A DNA stretch of 64,000 nt from Pyxidicoccus trucidator (lineage in GTDB: Bacteria > Myxococcota > Myxococcia > Myxococcales > Myxococcaceae), in contig NZ_JAAIXZ010000006.1 of NCBI RefSeq assembly GCF_010894435.1, positions 248,001 to 312,000 of the forward strand, in the 5' to 3' direction. The position numbers and the translations under genes were made by a program. Below, in pieces: positions 8,542 through 16,062 of this stretch (the stretch's first letter is position 1; the number at the start of each line of letters is the position of its first letter). The notes below the pieces were generated by a model. The model was given only the letters and a program-made list of their open reading frames with translations, did no database searches and was not told the DNA's origin.

Positions 8542-9510
8542 TCACTCCTCCTTCGTCAGCGCGTCCACCTGTTCCTGGAGCCGTGCCGTGTCCTCGAAGA
8601 AATCCTCCACGGGCTGTGCGCGGGCGAGCCGGAAGTGGGGCGGCAGCAGCGTGCGGGGGAAGTCCAGCCCATCGCTGAAGCCCTCGTTGCCCAGCAGGTC
8701 ATCCGCGCGGGAGAGGACGCCGAACACGAGGACGACGAAGACGAGCGAGCGCATCAGCCGCCTCGGCTCCCACCGCGTCACGTAGCGCAGGTGCCAGTAC
8801 AGCCCCCACCCCAGCAGCCCCAGGAGCACGGCGTACTGAAGCCCCGACAGGCCCCCGCCCAGCGCCAGGCTGAAGCCCACGAGCGTGAGCAGCGCGGGCC
8901 CGAGGACGGCGCCCAGCAGCACCAGCGTGCTGATGGTGGCGTGCGCGCGGTAGTGGAACTGCCGGCGGGCGATGCGGCTCGCCACCGACCAGCCACCGGC
9001 CCAGACGAGGATGAGCATGAGCGGCGCCATCACCGACACCATCAGCTCGCCCCAGTCGGTGCGCCCGTAGTTGGTGAGGTACGACTCCAGCAGGCTCGCG
9101 CCCACGAGCGCCAGCAGCGCCAGGCCGAAGGTGCGGGGCTGCTCGAAGAGGCGGGGCCGTGGCGCCGTGGGCGCGGGCCCGACGACGGTGGCCTCCACCG
9201 GGTGGCTGCGCGAGCGGAAGCGCAGCACGGTGTCGCCCACCGACACGCGGGTGTCGGGGGTCAGCTCCAGCTCGGCGAGCGGGGCCCAGGGCTCCACGCG
9301 GTACGTGCCGTTGTGGCTGCCCAGGTCGCGCAGCACCAGCGCGCCGTCCTCGCGGCGCTCGATGCGCAGGTGCTCGGGGGAGACTTTCGGGTCATCGAGG
9401 ATGACGTCGTTGGAGTAGCCGCGCCCCACGCTGGCGGGGAAACGCTCCAGGCGGTGGCGGGCGTGGACGGCGTCGCCTTCCAGCACCTCCAGGAAGATCA
9501 CTTCGTCCAC
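8542..9510 (-). CDS. FHA-domain membrane protein
   Basis: 322 residues. Residues about 1-100 are an FHA phosphothreonine-recognition domain (SVGRGYSNDVILDD, SPEHLRIERR, DLGSHNGTY). After a short linker come four or five hydrophobic segments (for example TFGLALLALVGASLLESYL and the LMVSVMAPLMLILVWAGGW stretch), so the FHA domain lies in the cytoplasm on a membrane anchor. GTG 9508-9510 follows GGAGGGG by 5 nt and overlaps the end of the protease gene by 13 bp, so the two are translationally coupled. This suggests the membrane protein reads a phosphorylated partner and works with the periplasmic protease. The membrane part is unrecognised. Confidence 0.82.
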   Translation of the reverse strand: MDEVIFLEVLEGDAVHARHRLERFPASVGRGYSNDVILDDPKVSPEHLRIERREDGALVLRDLGSHNGTYRVEPWAPLAELELTPDTRVSVGDTVLRFRSRSHPVEATVVGPAPTAPRPRLFEQPRTFGLALLALVGASLLESYLTNYGRTDWGELMVSVMAPLMLILVWAGGWSVASRIARRQFHYRAHATISTLVLLGAVLGPALLTLVGFSLALGGGLSGLQYAVLLGLLGWGLYWHLRYVTRWEPRRLMRSLVFVVLVFGVLSRADDLLGNEGFSDGLDFPRTLLPPHFRLARAQPVEDFFEDTARLQEQVDALTKEE

Positions 9511-10826
9511 GACAACCCCTCCAGGTAGCGGCGCGCAATCCGGCGGCCATTGTCCGCGGTGAAGCCGGCGAGCGTGAGCGAGGTGTCCACGCCGCTGGTG
9601 CCCGCGTTCAGCGTGGCGGCGCGCAGCACCACGTCGTAGAGGCCGGGGAACTTGCGATAGGCGCGCAGGCACAGCGCGGCGCGCACGGGCAGGCCGCCCA
9701 CGTCGACGAACTCCGACTTGCAGCGGTAGTTGGTGACGTCCTGGCGCGTGGCCTCCACCGCGTCCGGGTCCTGGGAGAACAGCGCGCTGTACAGCGCGGA
9801 GAAGCGCAGCGAGCCCAGCTTCTGGCTGGTGGCGTGCTGATGCAGGAAGGCCACCACGCCGGTGCGGTGGAGCGAGGACACGTAGATGTCCTCCTCGGAG
9901 GAGCACTGGTAGTTCGTCACCGTGTACGGCACCTCCGGGTCATGCGGCGTGTCGCCCCAGCACTTGAGGAAGGGGCTCCAGCGGCCGGGGACGCGGTAGC
10001 CGCCCAGGGCCTGCTTCGGCAGCGTGGCCGCCAGGAGCCGCTCGGTGAGCCGCTGCTGGTTGTCCAGCAACTGCGTGCGCACCGTGGCCAGGAGCGCCTG
10101 CGCGTCCGCGCTCTTCGCCTGGAGCGCGCGGGCGAGCAGCTCGCGCGCATAGCGCACGGGCACGAGGAAGCCGACCTGGTTGCCCATGGTGGCGACGTTG
10201 ACTCCCACCACGCGGCCCTCTCCGGTGAGGGTGGGCCCGCCGCTCATGCCGGGGTTGATGGCGCCGCTGAAGTGGAGCCGCTCGTAGAGCGCGTCCTGGA
10301 TGAGGCCGTTGTAGGTGCCCTCGACGATGGTGGTGCCCAGGTCTCTCGGATTGCCCATGGCGAACAGGCGCGCGCCCTGCGGGGGCTCGCGGTCCTCCAG
10401 GGCGAAGAAGTCCTTCACGGGCGTGTCCAGCTGGATGACGGCCAGGTCGTGCACGACGTCCACGTCGACGAGGCGCACGGGCACGGGCTCGGCGCCGCCG
10501 CTCAGCACCAACTCCGCCGTGTAGTCCTCCGGGTGGATGACCACGTCGGAGACCACGTGGTAGTTCGTCACCGCGTGGCCGGCGGCGGAGACGAAGAACG
10601 CCGAGCCGATGGACGAGCGCGTCCCCGAGCGACGCTCGATGATGCGCACCTGGGCGACGCGGCCCTGGATGCGCTGGAACAGCTCATGGGTGGCTGGAGG
10701 CAGCGCCACCGCGGGCACGGGGAGCGCGGCCTCGGGGACTCCGGCGTCGGACCGTGGCGGGCCGGGCTCGGAGGGGGCCACCGGCGACTGCGCGAGCACG
10801 GCCGCGGCGAGGATGAAGGCGAACAT
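9498..10826 (-). CDS. Secreted trypsin-like (S1C/HtrA-like) serine protease
   Basis: 442 residues. The N-terminus MFAFILAAAVLAQS is a signal peptide. The protease domain shows all three catalytic elements: TNYHVV (His), HDLAVIQL (Asp) and NPGMSGGPTL (Ser in GxSGG). No PDZ domain follows. The C-terminal about 180 residues contain scattered Cys (KCWGD, YQCSSEEDI, YRCKSE, LCLRAY) and are family-specific, perhaps a disulfide-stabilised sensor domain. Expected location is periplasm or outside. ATG 10826 is chosen because the signal peptide starts exactly there. The downstream FHA-membrane gene overlaps it, suggesting co-translation and a joint role in envelope stress or signalling. Confidence 0.85.
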   Translation of the reverse strand: MFAFILAAAVLAQSPVAPSEPGPPRSDAGVPEAALPVPAVALPPATHELFQRIQGRVAQVRIIERRSGTRSSIGSAFFVSAAGHAVTNYHVVSDVVIHPEDYTAELVLSGGAEPVPVRLVDVDVVHDLAVIQLDTPVKDFFALEDREPPQGARLFAMGNPRDLGTTIVEGTYNGLIQDALYERLHFSGAINPGMSGGPTLTGEGRVVGVNVATMGNQVGFLVPVRYARELLARALQAKSADAQALLATVRTQLLDNQQRLTERLLAATLPKQALGGYRVPGRWSPFLKCWGDTPHDPEVPYTVTNYQCSSEEDIYVSSLHRTGVVAFLHQHATSQKLGSLRFSALYSALFSQDPDAVEATRQDVTNYRCKSEFVDVGGLPVRAALCLRAYRKFPGLYDVVLRAATLNAGTSGVDTSLTLAGFTADNGRRIARRYLEGLSWTK

Positions 10827-10896
10827 GGATGCGTCCCACCCTACCCCACCCCGCCGGGCGCGGGGACGCGGAGCAGCGGCACGTGTGTCCGGTGGG

Positions 10897-10947
10897 GGCG
10901 GGACGGCGGCCTGCACCCACCGGAGTGGGTGGTGGGGCCGTCCCGCC
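10897..10947. repeat. Nested perfect inverted repeat in intergenic DNA
   Basis: Outer arms GGCGGGACGGC / GCCGTCCCGCC (11 bp, perfect) enclose inner arms CACCCAC / GTGGGTG with a CGGA loop, so the 51 nt can form one long hairpin. It sits about 70 bp upstream of the protease start in a roughly 300-bp region (10827-11132) with no other feature I can support. It could be a REP/MITE-like element or a leader structure. There is no T-run. Confidence 0.55.
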
Positions 10948-11132
10948 GTCTCGTACCGCGAGTCGCGAGGGTCCGCTCAGCCAGTGCCGGTGCCAGTATC
11001 CCGCGAAGTAGTGGCGAATCAGCGGGGCGAGTCGGTCAGCAAGGTGGGTCGGCAAGGCGGGCACCTCTCGTAGGCAGGTGGCCTATCTTGCCGCCAACGC
11101 GCGCCTGGAGAGAATCCTGGCTACCGAAGGGA

Positions 11133-11369
11133 ATGGACAAGAACTCCGGCGCGCTGGCCAGGGCCGAGGAGCGGTCTCGGCGGCAGAAGCGCCAGCGACA
11201 AGCGGGCAAGGACTCCCTACTGGTGTGGTTCTGCAGCCTGTTCGATGGCGTCACGACGGAGAAGTTAGAGCGCGCACAGCGGGAGATTATGCGGCTGAAC
11301 GAGCAGGTCAGCCACATGCAGTTCCGGCGCCCCACTGCGCGCTCTTTGTTGCTGGCAGCTACCACCTGA
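11133..11369 (+). CDS. Small basic hypothetical protein
   Basis: 78 residues from ATG 11133, with GAAGGG close upstream. The N-terminus is strongly charged (ARAEERSRRQKRQRQAGK), followed by SLLVWFCSLFDG and an amphipathic helix (TTEKLERAQREIMRLNEQVS). The pattern suggests a short nucleic-acid- or membrane-associated helical protein. No family is recognised. It converges with the fibrinogen-like gene and overlaps its stop by 11 bp. A longer frame in another phase looks like compositional noise. This frame is favoured by its balanced composition only. Confidence 0.4.
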   Translation: MDKNSGALARAEERSRRQKRQRQAGKDSLLVWFCSLFDGVTTEKLERAQREIMRLNEQVSHMQFRRPTARSLLLAATT

Positions 11370-12192
11370 CGAAGCGAGAGATGCGGCGTACTCGCGTGTA
11401 GGCAGTACCATCACTGGCAAGCTGTAGGTCTGCGGCGCGGGGAGAGCTGAGGTGGGGGCCGACCCTTCCATCCTCAGTATCGGTTTCGGCGTCGGAACCC
11501 AGGCTGTAATACCAGCAATCGCGATAGTGCTGGGTGACGTTCGCGAAGGTCGTCGCGCACTGCGCAAGCGGGTTCAAGTCGCCGTCATAATCAGGCGCTG
11601 ACCAACCCGAGGCAAACTGCACTATGTAAATGAGCCCATCGCCGCCGAGCAGTTGGGGATTCTGGAACCTCATCGTGGTGGTGTTGAAGCCCTCCACCTG
11701 CGCCGTGAACACGACGACGGCCTTGCCGCGCAAGTCCTCGATGATGTCCATGTACTGGACGGCGCTCACGTACTCCGTCTTGCGGTAGAGATAGAGGCTA
11801 CCGTCATAAAAGTTGGAGTCGAGGCTGGGACGGCCCCTGCGCCCGAGGCGCTCGGCGTAGGGTATGTTCCAGAAGTCCGTCGTGTTACTCCCTAGCACAC
11901 TATTGTAGACGAGCGCCCAGCCGCCTCCCTGCGTCTCCAGGTCGCAATAAGCCGTGATGGCCTGGGTGCCGTCGGGCTTGAGGTAGTAGACGCCCGAGCG
12001 GCGGACGCCTGCGGAGTAGAGGTGCCGACAGCTCTCCATTGCGAGGTCGGGCGTCTCCCCATAGCTGGGTTCTCCCGCGAGGGCTGGCAGCGCGTTGAGC
12101 AGCAGCAACAGCGCAGAGACTGCTCCAAAGGCAGCGGGCAGAGACGTCGAAACCATACAAGACCTCGTGATGTGGCGGGGTGAGGTCTTCAT
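11359..12192 (-). CDS. Secreted fibrinogen-like (FReD-type) domain protein
   Basis: 277 residues. Residues about 1-40 are a long signal peptide ending ALAG. The mature part opens with SCRHLYSAG, then GVYYLKPDG, then AYCDLETQGGGWALVYN: the Cys, GVYYI-like strand and YCDMxTxGGGW block that opens fibrinogen C-terminal and intelectin domains of animals. Later Cys pairs (AQCATTF, RDCWYY) fit the disulfide pattern. In animals these domains bind acetylated sugars and other surface ligands; an adhesin or lectin-like role here is inference. GGAAGG lies 6 nt before the ATG at 12192. Asn-, Tyr- and Thr-rich composition with more A/T codons than the neighbours suggests acquisition or surface selection. 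Confidence 0.72.
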   Translation of the reverse strand: MKTSPRHITRSCMVSTSLPAAFGAVSALLLLLNALPALAGEPSYGETPDLAMESCRHLYSAGVRRSGVYYLKPDGTQAITAYCDLETQGGGWALVYNSVLGSNTTDFWNIPYAERLGRRGRPSLDSNFYDGSLYLYRKTEYVSAVQYMDIIEDLRGKAVVVFTAQVEGFNTTTMRFQNPQLLGGDGLIYIVQFASGWSAPDYDGDLNPLAQCATTFANVTQHYRDCWYYSLGSDAETDTEDGRVGPHLSSPRAADLQLASDGTAYTRVRRISRFVRW

Positions 12193-12207
12193 ACCAAACC
12201 TTCCGGG

Positions 12208-12281
12208 GTAGGTCCTGTCAGAGGGGACGTCGTTCAGGCCGAAAAGCCGGGCCTTTGCGCGACTCGTCAGACAGGACTTAG
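12208..12281. repeat. Short element with terminal inverted repeats (MITE-like)
   Basis: Ends GTAGGTCCTGTCAGA and TCAGACAGGACTTAG are inverted copies matching at 12 of 15 positions, with an 8-bp perfect core GTCCTGTC / GACAGGAC, about 74 bp overall. The end sequence resembles short terminal repeats of IS5/IS630-type elements, and no coding capacity lies between. It could be a solo miniature element or an operator for the fibrinogen-like gene that begins 16 bp away. Confidence 0.45.
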
Positions 12282-12291
12282 TCCAGGTGGT

Positions 12292-12537
12292 TTAGGCGGA
12301 GACGACGACCTGCGTGACGCCAGGCGCCACCCAGCGGCGAGCAGCGTAGCCCGCCACGTACAGCCACTTCACCTCCCGGTTACCGGAACCGTAGCGCTGG
12401 CGTTTGAGGTGGCCGCGCACCTGTACCTGCGTGGGAAGGCGCCCTGTCGTCGCGTCGGTGCCGCTGGCCTCGCCGGTGCCAGCGGCTCGCGCCACGCGCT
12501 CCTCGTCGAGGTACACATGCCGCACGTGGACACCCTG
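12292..12537 (-). pseudogene. 3' fragment of an unrecognised gene
   Basis: A minus-strand frame ending in TAA at 12292 reads plausible protein (DEERVARAAGTG, then TQVQVRGHLKRQRYGSGNRE, then a C-terminus rich in Val). The VRGH-x-R-x-Q-x-YG pattern recalls C-termini of phage or plasmid proteins, but I cannot name the family. Going upstream, the frame runs into the IS66-type terminal sequence at about 12538, where it loses protein character, so the 5' part appears replaced by the element. No promoter or start is available. The boundary is approximate. Confidence 0.45.
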
Positions 12538-12540
12538 CGC

Positions 12541-12637
12541 ACCGTCACGCTCCCGAAGAGCCAGAACTGACAACCGCTCCGGCCGCGCCCCCGGCCCGGC
12601 CGGCTCAGTGTCGGGACGGGGCACGGCGAACACTTGC
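12541..12637 (+). mobile_element. Terminal remnant of an IS66-family element (left copy)
   Basis: This piece is an inverted copy of the IS66 end at 15279-15375. Positions 12541-12570 match 28 of 30 bases of the transposase 3' end (last codons TVTLPKSQ then stop), and 12608-12631 match 23 of 24 bases next to the tip. Between these blocks lie 37 nt of diverged sequence, the same length in both copies. Read inwards the tip is GCAAGTG where the other copy has the IS66-typical GTAAGAG. Only the transposase tail and right end remain, oriented towards the collar genes. Confidence 0.7.
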
Positions 12638-12743
12638 CACGGAACTGGGGCAGTCTCACACCGTCCCCGCGCCTTGTGCTCGGTAGGGCTCGGGTGCATG
12701 ATCGCGGCGCGGCGGCAAGGGTCGGCGCATTGGGAGGCATAAG

Positions 12744-13799
12744 ATGCCCTATCTCGGCGACGTGCGCGCGATGAGCTTCGCTTCGGTCCCGGAGGGGTGG
12801 GCGCCGTGCGGCGGGCAGCTGCTTCCGATCGAGCAGAACAGGGCGTTGTTTTCCCTGCTCGGCACCACCTATGGCGGTGACGGCCAGACGACTTTCGCCT
12901 TGCCGGATCTCCCCGGCGTGCCGGTCCAGAACGATTCCACCTCCGGTCTCACCCTCGATTATTGCATCTGCCTCCACGGCGATTTGCCCGCCCCGGCGGG
13001 GAGCGGAGTTGAGCCCGGCGAGCGGCGACGGGAAGGGATAAGGACGATCGACGTCTACGCAGGCGAAGTGAGGGCCATGCCCTACGACCTCGTGCCGGCC
13101 GGCTGGGCCCCTTGCGACGAACGGTTGCTTGGGGTCGCGGAGGAAGCGGCGCTTCCTAACCGCCGGGCGTATTTCGAGCTTCCGACGCTGGCCCCGATGG
13201 CCGCCCGGTCCGGCACCCTTGAGCATCGCATCGCGATGGACGGAGTCTTCTTGTATGTATCGGGGGGCGGCCCCAAGGGCTTCCTGAAATCGGGGGCCGA
13301 GTATCGGATGAGCGACTCGCTGGCCGGCGAGACGCGTATTTTCGGCTTCAACTGCGAGCCGCCTGGATGGATGAAGTGTGACGGCCGGCTGATTTCGGTC
13401 AGCGAATATGAATCGCTCTTCGAGGCGATCGGAACGACCTACGGCGGCGACGGCCAATCCACATTCGGCCTGCCGAACGCCACCGGCCCGGATTTCGAGG
13501 GCAAGCCGCTGAGCCTCTTCATCAACCTGGGAGTGCCGCACTTTTCGATTGATTCCGGAGACTCGTCCGGAGTCCCTACAGGCGCGTCCGGAGTCGCCAC
13601 GAAGTTGCTCTACGACATCAGACTGGAAAATGCGAGCCGGGACTTCGGCGACGTACACGGGATGCCGGAGGAGCAGGCCCACCCGCTGATCGTCGCGTTG
13701 CTCCGCCTCTACGGCGCGCGGCCGGGGACTAAGGCGCACGTCGAAGCGACGGCGGTCTTGTCCGGGGCGCTGAAGGCCATGCCGGGGCGCCCGCAATGA
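12744..13799 (+). CDS. Triple tail-collar-repeat protein, copy 1
   Basis: 351 residues with three phage tail collar / MdpB-like repeats: residues 3-58 (GDVRAMSF, PEGWAPCGGQLLPI, LLGTTYGGDGQTTFALPDLP), about 100-155 (GEVRAMPYDLVPAGWAPCDE, degenerate) and about 190-248 (GETRIFGF, PPGWMKCDGRLISV, IGTTYGGDGQSTFGLPN). A helical C-terminal tail ends TKAHVEATAVLSG. Collar domains form trimeric beta structures at phage fibre bases; free-standing bacterial versions have unclear roles. There is no signal peptide. ATG 12744 follows GGGAGG by 6 nt; the same leader GGGAGGCATAA precedes copy 2. No other tail, baseplate or sheath genes are nearby. The pair sits between inverted IS66 ends, suggesting transfer as cargo. 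Confidence 0.85.
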   Translation: MPYLGDVRAMSFASVPEGWAPCGGQLLPIEQNRALFSLLGTTYGGDGQTTFALPDLPGVPVQNDSTSGLTLDYCICLHGDLPAPAGSGVEPGERRREGIRTIDVYAGEVRAMPYDLVPAGWAPCDERLLGVAEEAALPNRRAYFELPTLAPMAARSGTLEHRIAMDGVFLYVSGGGPKGFLKSGAEYRMSDSLAGETRIFGFNCEPPGWMKCDGRLISVSEYESLFEAIGTTYGGDGQSTFGLPNATGPDFEGKPLSLFINLGVPHFSIDSGDSSGVPTGASGVATKLLYDIRLENASRDFGDVHGMPEEQAHPLIVALLRLYGARPGTKAHVEATAVLSGALKAMPGRPQ

Positions 13800-13919
13800 C
13801 CGGGCGGCGCGGCGCCCGGGCGGCCGTTCCGGCCCTTCCCGCCGTCTCTTGTATTCGCTCCGGACCGGGCGCAAGACTGCCACGCGGCGGCTTCCCGCCG
13901 CCGCGAGGGGAGGCATAAC

Positions 13920-15014
13920 ATGCCGTATCTCGGCGACGTGCGGCTGATGAGCTTTCCCTCCGTCCCGGAATGGTGGGTCCGGTGCCGGGGACAGCTGCTT
14001 CCGATCGAGCGGAACAGAGCGTTGTTTTGCCTGCTCGGCACCACCTATGGCGGTGACGGCGAGACGACATTCGCTTTGCCCGATCTACCCGGCGTGCCGT
14101 GCGCACCCTCCAGCGGCCGTCATGTCGATGAAGAATTCGCCGAGGCTCCCCGCACGCAGACCTTGACCTATTGCATCTGCATTCAGGGGGATGTGCCCAG
14201 CGCCGCGGCGCATAGTGAGGCTGAGGAGGCTGAGCCGAGGGAAGCAGACTCAAGGACGATCGACGCCTATGTTGGCGAAATCAGGGCCATGCCCTACGGG
14301 TTCGCCCGGTCCGGCTGGGCCCTTTGCGATGGCCAGTTTGTGGAGAGGGCCGCGAACGAGGCGCTTTTTTCCCAGCTTCCCAACCAGGGCGCCGACGAGG
14401 TTGAGAAAGTCGCGCTGCCCAAATTGGACCCGCTGGCGGCGCGGCGCGGCGCCCTCAATTATTACATCTCTCTGCAGGGGATGGCCCGTCGCGTCGATGG
14501 ACGCGCGCCCACGACTGCGGAATATGCGGACGTCGAACGTCCGATGAGCGACGCTTTGGTCGGCGAAATGCGACTCTTCGCCTGCGCCCCTCCATCGCCG
14601 CCCGGATGGCTGCACTGCAGGGGCCAGTCGCTGCCGATCGCCGAACATGAGGCGCTCTTCGAGCTGATCGGGAAAAGCTATGGCAGCTGGGGCATTCCGA
14701 CCTTCGCCTTGCCGAACGTCGCCGGCCCGTCCTGCGAGGGCTGGCACCTGAATATGTTCATCAACATGGGGAAGGCGGTGAACTCCTCGATCGGCGCCGC
14801 CGAGGCATCCGATGTCGCCTTCAGGGCGCTCGACGAGCTCGACCAAGCGAACGCGCAGCTGAATTTCGTCGAGAGCGGGATGCCGCGCGAACAGGCCGGC
14901 CGCGCGATCAGCGCTGTGCTTCGGCTCTTCGGCGCGCGGCCGGGTACGAAGGCAAGTCTCGAGGCCTCCGCGGCCCTGTCCGAGGCGATGCGGGAACTTC
15001 CGGGCCGGGAATGA
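13920..15014 (+). CDS. Triple tail-collar-repeat protein, copy 2
   Basis: A 364-residue paralog of the upstream gene with the same architecture. Repeat 1 (GDVRLMSF, LLGTTYGGDGETTFALPDLP) is almost identical to copy 1. Repeat 2 (GEIRAMPYGFARSGWALCDG) and repeat 3 (GEMRLFACAPPSPPGWLHCRG, GKSYGSWGIPTFALPN) are diverged. The helical tail (MPREQAGRAISAVLRLFGAR, then TKASLEASAALSEAM) is also shared. Repeat 1 staying conserved while repeats 2 and 3 drift suggests an ancient duplication with constraint or gene conversion at the N-terminus. The gap to copy 1 is 120 bp, and GGGGAGG lies 7 nt before the ATG. The products may form hetero-oligomers; function is unknown. Confidence 0.85.
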   Translation: MPYLGDVRLMSFPSVPEWWVRCRGQLLPIERNRALFCLLGTTYGGDGETTFALPDLPGVPCAPSSGRHVDEEFAEAPRTQTLTYCICIQGDVPSAAAHSEAEEAEPREADSRTIDAYVGEIRAMPYGFARSGWALCDGQFVERAANEALFSQLPNQGADEVEKVALPKLDPLAARRGALNYYISLQGMARRVDGRAPTTAEYADVERPMSDALVGEMRLFACAPPSPPGWLHCRGQSLPIAEHEALFELIGKSYGSWGIPTFALPNVAGPSCEGWHLNMFINMGKAVNSSIGAAEASDVAFRALDELDQANAQLNFVESGMPREQAGRAISAVLRLFGARPGTKASLEASAALSEAMRELPGRE

Positions 15015-15132
15015 TAAGCCGGCGGCGCGGCGACCTGTTTGATGCGGGAAGGTAGATTCCCGCAGCCCGTCCCGCTCAACTTCTCGCTCGTTTCGGCAAT
15101 CCCGAGGTCGCGCCCGAGGCGATCCCAGGGGC

Positions 15133-15278
15133 TCAGCGGCGGAGCGCGGACATGCTTCTTGTCGCCACCTCGAGGGCAGCTTGCGGATCGGTGAGGGCCA
15201 GGTAGACGAAGTGGGCGTGGAGACCGTCCTCACGCCAGTCCAGAAGCGGCAGATCGGATTCGATGAGCCAGATCGTCC
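15133..15278 (-). pseudogene. 3' fragment of a gene cut by the IS66 end
   Basis: The minus-strand frame ending TGA at 15133 encodes RTIWLIESDLPLLDW, EDGLHAHFVYLAL and TDPQAALEVATRSMSALRR, a convincing C-terminus of an otherwise lost protein I cannot assign. Upstream it runs straight into the GTAAGAG tip of the IS66 remnant at 15279, so the insertion (or later loss) removed the 5' part. No start codon or promoter remains. Confidence 0.5.
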
Positions 15279-15531
15279 GTAAGAGTTCGCCGTGCCCCGT
15301 CCCGGCACGGAGCTGCCCCGACCGGGTCGGACGGGGGCGCGACCGTCAGTCTTGGCTCTTCGGGAGCGTGACGGTGCCCGGGTTCTCGATGGCGGCGAGC
15401 GCAGCGCGCCGCAGGTAGTGCCCCGGGTCCTCACCGCGCAGGCGCGCCGTCTCGATGAGGGAATAGAAGAGGGCGGCCACCTCGGTGCCTCGTTGAGACT
15501 TGCTGCCGTAGTGGTTCTTCCGGCCCAGCCC
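15279..15531 (-). mobile_element. IS66-family transposase 3' end and terminal repeat
   Basis: The tip reads GTAAGAGTTCGCC on the plus strand; GTAA is the usual start of IS66 ends. The minus-strand frame 15346-15531 encodes GRKNHYGSKSQRGTEVAALF, YSLIETARLRGEDPGHYLRR and a tail TVTLPKSQD-stop. This is the C-terminal module of IS66 TnpC transposases (family form GRKN-W-F-x-GS, then YSLI-TA-L-G-DP-YL). Only about 61 codons survive; catalytic residues lie in the missing part, so it cannot transpose on its own. It is the inverted partner of 12541-12637. Confidence 0.8.
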
Positions 15532-15532
15532 G

Positions 15533-15754
15533 TCGTCGACGACAAGCTGTTCCGCGACCCAAAACTGGGGAGTGACGTGCGACAGCGTCTTTATTGCCTG
15601 CCCACCTCCGGCATGCCCGTCGGGGATGTGGAGCTGTGATTTTATGGAGACCAAACTCTGCTCCGAGATTACAACAGAACCCTGTTGCTTGAATGGCTCG
15701 GAAATTGGTGAATGCAGGTGCACTCAGGTTGGCCGGAATCCCCGCTGTTTCTAA
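15533..15754 (+). pseudogene. Cysteine-rich protein fragment
   Basis: An open plus-strand frame ends in TAA at 15754, with 11 Cys in about 73 residues (SCSATQNWGVTCDSVF, then ACPPPACPSGMWSCD, then EPCCLNGSEIGECRCTQ). Its A/T content is clearly higher than the surroundings. The density and spacing suggest an extracellular disulfide-knot domain, possibly the C-terminus of a secreted myxobacterial protein. It abuts the truncated IS66 transposase on its 5' side, so it may be a decapitated gene. GTG 15572 could start a 60-residue peptide but has no good ribosome site. A hairpin follows 25 bp downstream. Confidence 0.4.
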
Positions 15755-15778
15755 TAACAATCGGTCACTGCGAGCACC

Positions 15779-15803
15779 CTCCGAGGAGGATTTCCCCTCG
15801 GAG
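15779..15803 (+). terminator. Hairpin after the Cys-rich fragment
   Basis: Perfect 8-bp stem CTCCGAGG / CCTCGGAG with a 9-nt loop, 25 bp after the TAA of the Cys-rich frame. It lacks a T-run. The remaining 15804-16062 stretch holds nothing I can support. Confidence 0.4.
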
Positions 15804-16062
15804 TTCCACGCCCTCCCTCGGGAAGTGACCAAGTCGTATTAATGCTTTCCTTCCGGGGTTGGCTTCCCCTGCCCTGAGCCACCCCGTCGTGTAAACGTGC
15901 AACCGACCATCGCGCACGATGCTTATCCATCCTGTAGAGCGGGCGGGCATGCAACCCTGGATGCCTGCCCTCGCATCCGCTGGCGCCGCGAGGGGACAAT
16001 CCGGCGACTCGCGGGCGTGACACGGCGCCCGCATCCACACCCCTCGGGAGACAGCAGACATC

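Noticed and set aside
12369..13916. 515-codon minus-strand frame across collar copy 1
   Set aside because: Antisense of the collar gene. Only its last part overlaps the real fragment at 12292-12537, which is in another frame.
12744..15014. Prophage or contractile injection cluster
   Set aside because: Only collar-like proteins are present. No sheath, tube, baseplate, terminase, integrase or lysis genes lie around them.
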